Positions 1 through 5,730 of a stretch of 8,603 nucleotides of DNA are shown piece by piece. How positions within the stretch are numbered: the first letter of the stretch is position 1; every line of letters starts with the position of its first letter. A model generated the notes under the pieces. The model was not told where the DNA came from and made no database searches. It saw only the letters and a program-made list of their open reading frames with translations. A program made the translations under genes and the position numbers. Source of the stretch: Bifidobacterium breve (GTDB lineage: Bacteria > Actinomycetota > Actinomycetes > S36-B12); the NCBI GenBank assembly GCA_945870085.1, contig CAMBQX010000068.1, positions 1 through 8,603 on the forward strand, written 5' to 3'.

Positions 1-354
1 ACTATCGCTACCGCGACTTCGAAGCCAACTGAATCGGCAACCCGCATCCTGACCCACTTTGGGCTCGACGGCTATTTCACCTTTATTGGTGGCGCCGAAA
101 TGCATGGTGCCCGCCAACATAAGGCCGACGTCATTGCCCACACCCTTGAAGAACTAGGTATTGACGATCCAGCCGCCACCGACATCCATATGGTCGGTGA
201 CCGCAGCCATGATGTGCTCGGGGCCAAAGCGTTCGGCATTCCAACCATCGGGGTGCTCTGGGGTTATGGGTCGCGCGCGGAGTTGACCGACGCCGGAGCG
301 GTTTCCATTGTTGATGATGCCGCGCAGCTGAGGGCCCTGCTGGAACTCAACTAA
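1..354 (+). CDS. HAD-family phosphatase, phosphoglycolate phosphatase-like (5' truncated)
   Basis: The reading frame is open from the first base of the window to a TAA at 352-354, giving 117 visible residues; the N-terminal part with the catalytic DxD motif lies outside. Visible haloacid dehalogenase signatures are motif II in TATSKP (residues 4-9), the motif III lysine in QHKADV (K41), and motif IV MVGDRSHDVLGA (residues 64-75) with its Mg-binding aspartates. The tail GVLWGYGSRAEL is typical of the Gph/PGP-like subfamily, which dephosphorylates small phosphate esters such as 2-phosphoglycolate in the cytoplasm. The substrate cannot be fixed from this fragment. An internal ATG at 100 is not the start, since conserved motif II lies upstream of it. 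It ends 27 bases before the helix-turn-helix gene, on the same strand. Confidence 0.88.
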   Translation, partial: TIATATSKPTESATRILTHFGLDGYFTFIGGAEMHGARQHKADVIAHTLEELGIDDPAATDIHMVGDRSHDVLGAKAFGIPTIGVLWGYGSRAELTDAGAVSIVDDAAQLRALLELN

Positions 355-373
355 CATAGTAGTTTATGCTATG
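355..373. promoter_or_regulatory. Inverted repeat CATAG-N9-CTATG, candidate autoregulatory operator
   Basis: CATAG at 355-359 and CTATG at 369-373 form a 5-base inverted repeat with a 9-base spacer. The repeat fills the short gap between the phosphatase stop and the helix-turn-helix gene and overlaps the predicted -10 box. Antitoxin-type XRE proteins commonly repress their own promoter from such sites, so this is a plausible operator. The half-sites are short and could occur by chance. Confidence 0.4.
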
Positions 374-375
374 CT
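370..375 (+). promoter_or_regulatory. Candidate -10 box of a leaderless promoter for the toxin-antitoxin-like pair
   Basis: TATGCT at 370-375 matches the TANNNT form of a -10 element and lies six bases before the ATG at 382, so transcription would start at or beside the start codon. There is no Shine-Dalgarno sequence in the 27-base gap (the bases before the ATG read CTCTGCTC), which agrees with a leaderless mRNA. The same hexamer occurs in overlap at 365-370. No convincing -35 box is visible. Confidence 0.45.
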
Positions 376-381
376 CTGCTC

Positions 382-900
382 ATGGAGCGTGCCGAGATCC
401 TGCAGCAAGTAATGGTCGATGTCGGTATGACGCAGGCAAAGCTAGCGGAGTTAAGCGGTGTGAAGCAGCCGAGTTTGAGCCAGATGATGCATAAGCGAAT
501 CGACTTAAGCGACGAAATGCTCGATCGACTGCTTTCGTGCATGGGCCACCGCCTTGAAGTAACGCGGAGGTCGGTGCGGGTCGAGTTGGACCGGTCAAGT
601 GAACGCCGTTGGCGACTCCACGAACGACTCGCGCTGGAATTGAGCCCGGAGTCTTGGCAAGTTTGGCGGCCAGTTGCTGTCGAAAATCTACACCGGTTTC
701 GGGGCTCGACACGCGGTCAGCCACACCTGCGGAACTTAGATCGATGGGCCGCGCTAGTTGCTGCCGACGACCTTCGTGCGATCCGTCAAGTTATGACCTC
801 AATTAGCATCGATTCAATCCAGATGCGTGAAGTGTCTCCGCTTGGTGGAATCTTGGCTGAGTCGAAGCGCCAAGAGGTGCTTTCGGCGGTAAATAAATGA
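382..900 (+). CDS. XRE-type helix-turn-helix protein, probable antitoxin
   Basis: A 172-residue protein with an N-terminal helix-turn-helix: residues 16-40 (MTQAKLAELSGVKQPSLSQM and following) have the Q..LA..SGV.Q..LS pattern of XRE/Cro DNA-binding domains. The rest (about 60-172) is charged and mostly helical in appearance, with no enzymatic motif. A C-terminal SPLGGILAESKR segment (152-163) resembles tails I associate with this antitoxin type. Its stop overlaps the start of the nucleotidyltransferase gene by 4 bases (ATGA, 897-900), so the two are almost certainly translationally coupled. The likely role is to bind the operator upstream and restrain the partner. The ATG at 382 is chosen because it follows a -10 box at leaderless spacing. 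The antitoxin role is inferred from context; an ordinary transcription factor remains possible. Confidence 0.82.
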   Translation: MERAEILQQVMVDVGMTQAKLAELSGVKQPSLSQMMHKRIDLSDEMLDRLLSCMGHRLEVTRRSVRVELDRSSERRWRLHERLALELSPESWQVWRPVAVENLHRFRGSTRGQPHLRNLDRWAALVAADDLRAIRQVMTSISIDSIQMREVSPLGGILAESKRQEVLSAVNK

Positions 901-1460
901 AGCGCAGTCAACTCGAGCATGCAATACGCACCTCCTGCCAGATAATCAGGCAGCAAGAAGTCATTGTGGTTGGTTCACAGGCGATCCTGGGAACTTATGA
1001 CGAGAACCAACTACCAGCCGAGGCCACGATGTCGCTCGAGTGCGACATCCTGCCGATCGCCAGTAGCAATGAAGAAACTGCTCGCCTCGCAGACGCGATC
1101 GAAGGCGTAGCCGGCGAGTGGTCACCGTTCGAGAGGGAGCATGGATTCAGTATTGACGGGGTTGACCTCACTACAGTCATTCTTCCGGTTGGATGGCGCA
1201 CCCGGTTAGTGAAGGTGCAGAACGAAAACACAGCTGCGCTAAGTGGGCAGCCTCAATTCACCGGATGGTGCCTCGACGTTCACGACCTGTGCGCAGCTAA
1301 ACTATGCGCGGGTAGGGAAAAAGACCTCAACTTCGTCGGCGCCTTGTTAGCCGCCAATCTTGTCGATCTGCAAACACTTAAAGAGCGAGTCCGTTCAGTC
1401 GACGCCCGTTACTTAGCCCCTGCTGCTCGGGCAACGCAATGGCTAACGACATTCGGATAA
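897..1460 (+). CDS. DUF6036-type nucleotidyltransferase, probable toxin
   Basis: A 187-residue protein with a minimal nucleotidyltransferase-fold pattern: the GS motif in VVGSQAIL (residues 24-31), followed by the E-x-D acidic pair in SLECDILP (E48, D50), which would bind metal and nucleotide. Further on, the block HDLCAAKLCAGREKDLNF (129-146) is the lysine/acid-rich helix seen in DUF6036 and AbiEii-like proteins. Family members usually sit beside a helix-turn-helix gene, as here, and are annotated as toxin or abortive-infection-like components; related nucleotidyltransferase toxins modify tRNA or other targets. The target of this one cannot be told from sequence. It starts inside the 3' end of the upstream gene (ATGA overlap) and has no strong ribosome-binding site of its own. 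It converges with the FAD dehydrogenase gene, with only 23 bases between stop codons. Confidence 0.8.
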   Translation: MKRSQLEHAIRTSCQIIRQQEVIVVGSQAILGTYDENQLPAEATMSLECDILPIASSNEETARLADAIEGVAGEWSPFEREHGFSIDGVDLTTVILPVGWRTRLVKVQNENTAALSGQPQFTGWCLDVHDLCAAKLCAGREKDLNFVGALLAANLVDLQTLKERVRSVDARYLAPAARATQWLTTFG

Positions 1461-1483
1461 ATTGTCGAGACTAAGAATTAGCA

Positions 1484-2869
1484 CTAAACGAACAGCACTC
1501 CGGGGTTCATTAGCCTCTGCGGGTCTAATGCCCCCTTTATCGCCCGCATCGCCGCTATTTCAGCGGCCGATCGGCAAAGGTGAAGATCCGCCGCCTTAGC
1601 GCGTCCGACACCATGCTCGGCGGAGATCGAACCCCCGTAACGTGCAACGCATTCGAGCACCGCAAGGTCAACTCGCAGGTCATCGGCCGCCGGGCCAACG
1701 ATCTCAACATGCATGTTGCCGTCGGCTAGGTGCCCGAAGATGCCGAAGGTCTCGACATCGGGCAAGGTATTGATAAGTGCAACAAGTTCGTCCGCACATG
1801 CCGCAAGTTCCGGCAGTGGTACCGACACATCAAGTTTGTGAACTACACCGGTAGTTCCATATGCTTCGGCCTGCCTCTCGCGATAGGCCCATAGGCGCAG
1901 TTGATCTGCCGCGTCGAAAGCTACGACGGCGTCAGCTGACTCATCAAGTGGTAGACCAGAACCGTCGCCGCCGTCAACTACTTCGAGCAGCACCACAATC
2001 GGCCAGCGTTGTTCCAGCGGCCACGGTAGATCGGCAACTGCACAGACCAAATCCATACTCGGGGCATCGATTACCTCCGCGGCAAGTAATCGTGACCCGG
2101 GAGCATTCGAATCTGAAGCTACCCCCGCGCGCGACATAAGCTCGAGTGCTTCAGAGTAGGAACCGACACCGATCAAACTCACGGTCGTGCGGCCAAGAGG
2201 CCGATGTAAGCGAACGCGAACCGCGGTGATGACCCCTAGGGTGCCTTCGGATCCGCAAAGCAAAGCAGCGAGGTCGTAACCGGTGTTGTCTTTTAACATC
2301 CCACTTAGATGCGTGATGACCGAACCATCGGCGAGCACCGCCTCGATACCCACAACTTGTGCCCGAGTCATGCCGTGGGCAATGACGTGGATACCACCTG
2401 CGTTAGTGGCCACCGTGCCACCGATGGTTGCTGAGTCGCGGGCGGCGAGGTCGACCCCGTATCGCCAACCGGATCGCACCGCGTGGCGCTGCACTTCTCC
2501 CAAGGTGGCACCGGCTCCGACTGTTACTTGCCCCGAAAGTTCGTCTACTTCACCAAGTTCAGTTAGCCGCAACAGCGAAATGATCACCGGCGGTTGGCCG
2601 CCACTTGCCGCCGGCACCGACCCGCCCACCAGACCGGTGTTGCCGCCCTGGGGTAAAACCGGCACCCCGGCTGCGGCGCAGGCGCGCAAGACTTGGGAGA
2701 TTTCATCGACGGAGCCTGGACGCACCACCGCCAGGCATGGCCCGCCAAAGCGCCGCGTCCAGTCGGTGACAAAAGGAGCAACCCGATCATCACCTATATA
2801 TAGGTAAGCCGCGCCGACAATCTCCTCCAGCGCTTTGAGTAGCTCTGGGTGCTTTTCGCTAGTGCTCAC
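1484..2869 (-). CDS. FAD-dependent 2-hydroxyacid dehydrogenase, GlcD/D-2-hydroxyglutarate dehydrogenase type
   Basis: A 461-residue flavoprotein, full length for the family. The FAD-binding (PCMH/FAD_binding_4) half shows PQGGNTGLVGGS (73-84), ARDSATIGGTVATNAGG (143-159) and KDNTGYDL..LLCGSEGTLG (193-212). The C-terminal FAD-oxidase domain has FGHLADGNMH (378-387, metal-binding histidines H380 and H387), SAEHGVGR (416-423) and KGALDPQRLMNPG (445-457). Such enzymes oxidise D-2-hydroxyacids (D-lactate, glycolate, D-2-hydroxyglutarate) to 2-oxoacids and pass electrons to a quinone, cytochrome or electron-transfer flavoprotein; the substrate cannot be named here. The GTG at 2869 is chosen because it gives the family's N-terminus (VSTSEKHPELL) and follows the lyase stop by 22 bases. 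The frame runs open further upstream, but that part lies inside the lyase gene and looks non-native. It is the second gene of an operon with the lyase; no glcE/glcF partners are visible. Confidence 0.87.
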   Translation of the reverse strand: MSTSEKHPELLKALEEIVGAAYLYIGDDRVAPFVTDWTRRFGGPCLAVVRPGSVDEISQVLRACAAAGVPVLPQGGNTGLVGGSVPAASGGQPPVIISLLRLTELGEVDELSGQVTVGAGATLGEVQRHAVRSGWRYGVDLAARDSATIGGTVATNAGGIHVIAHGMTRAQVVGIEAVLADGSVITHLSGMLKDNTGYDLAALLCGSEGTLGVITAVRVRLHRPLGRTTVSLIGVGSYSEALELMSRAGVASDSNAPGSRLLAAEVIDAPSMDLVCAVADLPWPLEQRWPIVVLLEVVDGGDGSGLPLDESADAVVAFDAADQLRLWAYRERQAEAYGTTGVVHKLDVSVPLPELAACADELVALINTLPDVETFGIFGHLADGNMHVEIVGPAADDLRVDLAVLECVARYGGSISAEHGVGRAKAADLHLCRSAAEIAAMRAIKGALDPQRLMNPGVLFV

Positions 2870-2891
2870 GGCGCCATCTTGCCCGATCCAG

Positions 2892-3836
2892 TTATCTAGT
2901 GGACGGATGCAGGGCCTGCGCGACCCGGGAGGCCACCGGCCGGCCCAGTTCGCGCGCGAGCCAAGTCGAGGTTTCGACGAGTGCACCAAGGTCAACCCCG
3001 GTTTGGATGCCGAGGCCATCGAGCATCCAGACGAGATCTTCGGTAGCCAGGTTGCCCGTAGCCGACTCGGCATACGGGCACCCACCCAGCCCGCCGGTTG
3101 AAGCATCGACGGTGCTGACCCCGGCTTGTAGAGCAGCCAAGGTATTAGAAAGTGCCTGCCCGTAGGTGTCGTGGAAATGCACGCCGATGCTAGTTAGATC
3201 GATGCCCGAATCAACAAGTAAGCCGATCAACTCACCTACCTGCCCCGGTGTTGCCACCCCTATCGTGTCGCCCAAACTGATATCACCGCAACCAACATCC
3301 ACCAGTTGCCGGCAGACGTCAACAACTTGTCGTGGATCGACCTTGCCTTCCCATGGATCACCAAAACACATTGACACATAACCGCGCACCGGGATATCTA
3401 GCCCAACCGCGCGCTGCACCACCGGCGTGAACATCTCCATTTGGTTGTCGAGGGTGCGCCCCAAATTGCGTTCAGCGAACGTATTCGTCGCACTTGCGAA
3501 AACCGCGATATCGCGCGCATCGGCTGCAACCGCCGCATCCAGACCTCGCTCATTTGGAACCAGCACCGGATACCGCACCCCCGCCCTCCGGGTTATGCGT
3601 GACATAACTTCGGCGCCATCGGCCAACTGCGGGATTCGATCAGCCCGCACGAAACTCGTCGCTTCAATTACCGGCAGCCCCGCTGCACTCAATCGGTCAA
3701 TGAACGCCACCTTGTGGTCGGTGTCGATGATCTGCTGCTCGTTTTGTAGGCCATCGCGGGGGCCCACCTCCCAGATGCGCACCCGCGCCGGCAGGTTCGC
3801 TGCCCCAACCTGCGCCGGGCCCCGAAGAGCACCCAT
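2892..3836 (-). CDS. mvaB: Hydroxymethylglutaryl-CoA lyase
   Basis: A 314-residue TIM-barrel lyase of the HMGL/DRE family, which cleaves 3-hydroxy-3-methylglutaryl-CoA to acetoacetate and acetyl-CoA, the last step of leucine degradation. The catalytic arginine and metal aspartate sit in GPRDGLQNE (R27, D28), the substrate-contacting segment is IEATSF (57-62), the metal histidines are in VHFHDTYGQAL (H220, H222), and the signature GGLGGCPYAESATGN (248-262) carries active-site C253 and metal ligand N262. All key residues known from characterised HMG-CoA lyases are present. The ATG at 3836 is supported by a good Shine-Dalgarno five bases upstream. It heads a two-gene operon with the FAD dehydrogenase and faces away from the BKACE gene across a 180-base control region. 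No other leucine-degradation genes are in view, so a related branched acyl-CoA substrate remains possible. Confidence 0.93.
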   Translation of the reverse strand: MGALRGPAQVGAANLPARVRIWEVGPRDGLQNEQQIIDTDHKVAFIDRLSAAGLPVIEATSFVRADRIPQLADGAEVMSRITRRAGVRYPVLVPNERGLDAAVAADARDIAVFASATNTFAERNLGRTLDNQMEMFTPVVQRAVGLDIPVRGYVSMCFGDPWEGKVDPRQVVDVCRQLVDVGCGDISLGDTIGVATPGQVGELIGLLVDSGIDLTSIGVHFHDTYGQALSNTLAALQAGVSTVDASTGGLGGCPYAESATGNLATEDLVWMLDGLGIQTGVDLGALVETSTWLARELGRPVASRVAQALHPSTR

Positions 3837-3841
3837 CAGAT

Positions 3842-3848
3842 CTCCTCC
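3842..3848 (-). promoter_or_regulatory. Ribosome-binding site of the HMG-CoA lyase gene
   Basis: On the minus strand the bases read GGAGGAG followed by ATCTG and the ATG at 3836. This is the strongest Shine-Dalgarno sequence in the window and it fixes the lyase start. Confidence 0.85.
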
Positions 3849-3944
3849 GCCCGGTAATTTTGATTTTGTCCTTGCCTAACTATTGCCCAAAGCCTGTTCT
3901 ACTGCCGCCCAGGGCTGCTACACCGGGGCCCTAGGATAACGGAT

Positions 3945-3956
3945 AGTGACGTCACT
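3945..3956. promoter_or_regulatory. Perfect 12-base palindrome AGTGACGTCACT, candidate operator
   Basis: AGTGACGTCACT is its own reverse complement over 12 bases and lies in the divergent region between the lyase operon and the BKACE gene. It covers the predicted -35 element of the BKACE promoter, the position expected for a repressor. A second, looser AGTG-N7-CACT arrangement lies at 3972-3986 around the predicted transcription start. No regulator gene is in the window, so the binding protein is unknown; one dimer here could influence both divergent units. Confidence 0.55.
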
Positions 3957-3974
3957 TGTTTCTTTTGCTATAGT
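3946..3974 (+). promoter_or_regulatory. Predicted sigma70-type promoter of the BKACE gene
   Basis: GTGACG at 3946-3951 (four of six matches to TTGACA) and TATAGT at 3969-3974 (five of six matches to TATAAT) are separated by 17 bases, the ideal spacing. Transcription would begin near 3981, giving a leader of about 35 bases. The spacer is T-rich. No equally good promoter was found for the opposite strand in this region. Confidence 0.6.
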
Positions 3975-4016
3975 GCGGGAACCACTTAAATCCAAGCCAA
4001 CAGAGCGGAAAAGCCG

Positions 4017-4910
4017 ATGACCGTGAGTGCCGTCAATTGGGAGCCATTCCTTACCTGCGCCGTGACCGGTGCCGGTGACACCTTGGCAAAGCATCCGGAT
4101 CTGCCTGTTACCCCGGAGCAGGTGGCCACCGCGGCCATCGAAGCCGCCAAAGCTGGTGCCGCGATCGTCCATATTCACGTTCGTGAACCTGAAACAGGCA
4201 AGGGCAGCCGCAAGCCCGAATACTTCCGCGAGGTGGTTGAAAGAATCCGCGATAGCAAGGTTGACGTTGTTATCAACCTCACCACCGGCATGGGCGGCGA
4301 CATGATCGTGGGTGCGGATGGAGCAAATGACACCCCCGCCCCCGGCGGCGACTTCGTAGGGCCGATGGAACGACTCATCCACGTCGCAGAATTGCTTCCG
4401 GACATCTGCTCCCTCGACTGCGGCAGCATGAACTTCGACGATGACAGCACTTTGTACATCATGCCACCGTCTTATCTGCGGATCAGCGCAAAGCGCATCA
4501 AAGAACTTGGGGTAAAGCCAGAACTTGAAGTATTTGATCTCGGCCACATCGAACTGGCCAAGCGCTTGATCACCGAGGGCTTGATCGATGCTCCCGCCCT
4601 CTTCCAGATCTGCCTGGGCCTCACTTACGGGGCACCGGCCACTCCAGAGGCTATGCAAACAATGCGTGATCACCTCCCCGCAGGCTCACATTGGAGTGGA
4701 TTTGCGATCAGCCGGATGGAGATGCCAATGGTTGCTCAAGCGATGTTGATGGGCGGCAACCTTCGCGTCGGCCTCGAAGATAATTTGTTCTTGGAGCGTG
4801 GTGTGCTCGCGTCCAATGCAGATCTAGTCACCAGGGCCAAGGAGATTGTTGAGCGCCTCGGTGGCCGCCTTGCCAGCGCTGAAGAGGCACGCGATCGGCT
4901 ACTGCGCTAA
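4017..4910 (+). CDS. Beta-keto acid cleavage enzyme (BKACE, DUF849), probable 3-dehydrocarnitine cleavage
   Basis: A 297-residue zinc-dependent TIM-barrel enzyme of the BKACE/DUF849 family, which condenses a beta-keto acid with acetyl-CoA and releases acetoacetate plus a new acyl-CoA. Seen: the zinc histidines in VHIHVREPETG (H52, H54), NLTTGMGGD (87-95), LDCGSMNF (133-140), ELEVFDLGH (169-177), and RVGLEDNLFLERG (250-262) with the acid pair E254/D255. The protein closely resembles, from memory, the BKACEs encoded with carnitine dehydrogenase in pseudomonads, which convert 3-dehydrocarnitine and acetyl-CoA to betainyl-CoA and acetoacetate. The carnitine dehydrogenase and CaiD genes in this window support that substrate. 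The ribosome-binding site is weak (GGAAAAG, three bases before the ATG). It is transcribed alone, convergent with caiD across 24 bases. Family assignment is firm; the substrate is inferred. Confidence 0.9.
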   Translation: MTVSAVNWEPFLTCAVTGAGDTLAKHPDLPVTPEQVATAAIEAAKAGAAIVHIHVREPETGKGSRKPEYFREVVERIRDSKVDVVINLTTGMGGDMIVGADGANDTPAPGGDFVGPMERLIHVAELLPDICSLDCGSMNFDDDSTLYIMPPSYLRISAKRIKELGVKPELEVFDLGHIELAKRLITEGLIDAPALFQICLGLTYGAPATPEAMQTMRDHLPAGSHWSGFAISRMEMPMVAQAMLMGGNLRVGLEDNLFLERGVLASNADLVTRAKEIVERLGGRLASAEEARDRLLR

Positions 4911-4934
4911 TAGTTTTACAACGCTTCGATATCG

Positions 4935-5714
4935 CTAGCGACCCTTCCAAACGGGGTCACGCTTTTCCGCGAAGGCTTTGGCGCCCTCAATGGTGTCTTC
5001 GCTTGCGTACAAAGTTGCCACCGTCTGCAACCGTCCGCTGTTGACCTCATCAAATGCCTCTTGGACCATCATTTCTTCGGTCGCACGAAGTGTTTCTTTG
5101 ATCGCTGGATACAGCAACGGCGGGCCCGAAGCAATGAGGTCAGCGAGTTCACGCGCGGTTGACATCAGATCTGCCAGCGGCACGACATCACGCAGTAATC
5201 CCCATTGCTTAGCTTCCTGAGTATCCATCCAGCGTCCGGTCATGAGTAGATCCACGGCTACGTGATAGGGAACGCGCCTGCGCAACTTCACGGTTGCGGC
5301 GTCGGCCAAAATACCGGCTTTGATCTCCGGCAAGGCAAACTGGGCATGGTCGGCGGCGATGATCAAGTCGGCCGCCAGCGCCAGTTCAAAACCACCTCCA
5401 AGGGCCATCCCGTTCACCGCGGCAATCACCGGCTTATTTAGCCCGGGCAACTCCTGCAAGCCACCCCATCCACCCGCGCCGAAATCGGTGTCCGGCTCCC
5501 CGCGGTCCGAGATCTCCTTCAGATCCCATCCGGCACAGAAAAACTTCTCTCCAGCGCCGGTCAAAATCGCAACCCGGTACTTTGGATTATCGCGAAACTC
5601 CACAAATATCTCACTCATCGCGCGACTTGTCGGCCCGTCAATTGCATTCGCTTTGGGCTTATCCAAGGTGACTTCGAGAACGTAACCTCGTTCTTCAACT
5701 CTTACCGCATCCAT
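4935..5714 (-). CDS. caiD: Crotonobetainyl-CoA hydratase / carnitinyl-CoA dehydratase
   Basis: A 259-residue crotonase, matching the length of E. coli CaiD (261). It interconverts crotonobetainyl-CoA and L-carnitinyl-CoA in the cytoplasm. CaiD-specific stretches are DKPKANAID (18-26), TGAGEKFFCAGWDLK (52-66), the DFGAGGWGGL insert (77-86), and the C-terminal FAEKRDPVWKGR (248-259), essentially the E. coli tail. The two crotonase acids are present: E110 in GGGFELALAAD and E130 in FALPEIKAG. One difference: the loop after E130 reads ILADAATVKL where E. coli CaiD, from memory, has a PDSGG-type loop. The ATG at 5714 is chosen because it gives the family N-terminus and has an AAGGAAG site upstream; the frame extends further upstream only into the synthetase gene. 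It is the last gene of the operon, 16 bases after the synthetase stop. No caiA, caiB or caiC is visible. Confidence 0.92.
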   Translation of the reverse strand: MDAVRVEERGYVLEVTLDKPKANAIDGPTSRAMSEIFVEFRDNPKYRVAILTGAGEKFFCAGWDLKEISDRGEPDTDFGAGGWGGLQELPGLNKPVIAAVNGMALGGGFELALAADLIIAADHAQFALPEIKAGILADAATVKLRRRVPYHVAVDLLMTGRWMDTQEAKQWGLLRDVVPLADLMSTARELADLIASGPPLLYPAIKETLRATEEMMVQEAFDEVNSGRLQTVATLYASEDTIEGAKAFAEKRDPVWKGR

Positions 5715-5723
5715 TACAGTCAA

Positions 5724-5730
5724 CTTCCTT
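5724..5730 (-). promoter_or_regulatory. Ribosome-binding site of caiD
   Basis: On the minus strand AAGGAAG ends nine bases before the ATG at 5714 and directly follows the synthetase TGA stop (5731-5733). It supports the short caiD start rather than the longer open frame reaching 5879. Confidence 0.7.

Noticed and set aside
2283..2807. 174-codon open frame antisense to the FAD dehydrogenase
   Set aside because: Low-complexity Ser/Pro/Thr-rich product opposite conserved FAD-binding motifs; a shadow frame.
2870..3106. N-terminal extension of the FAD dehydrogenase by 79 residues
   Set aside because: The extension overlaps the 3' end of the lyase gene and looks unlike the family; the GTG at 2869 gives the expected length.
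3427..3879. 150-codon open frame antisense to the HMG-CoA lyase
   Set aside because: It is opposite conserved lyase sequence, with no motif or ribosome-binding site.
3911..3932. AGGGC...GCCCT inverted repeat as a terminator
   Set aside because: Only a 5-base stem with a 12-base loop and no U-tract, in a divergent region where no transcript ends.
3918..4673. 251-codon open frame antisense to the BKACE gene
   Set aside because: It lies almost wholly opposite a well-conserved enzyme gene, reads no known family, and would span the divergent promoter region; a codon-bias shadow.
4911..4940. Transcription terminator between the convergent BKACE and caiD genes
   Set aside because: The 24-base gap has no stable stem; CGCTAGCG at 4933-4940 is a palindrome but too short and without a T-run. 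The 23-base gap at 1461-1483 likewise shows no hairpin.
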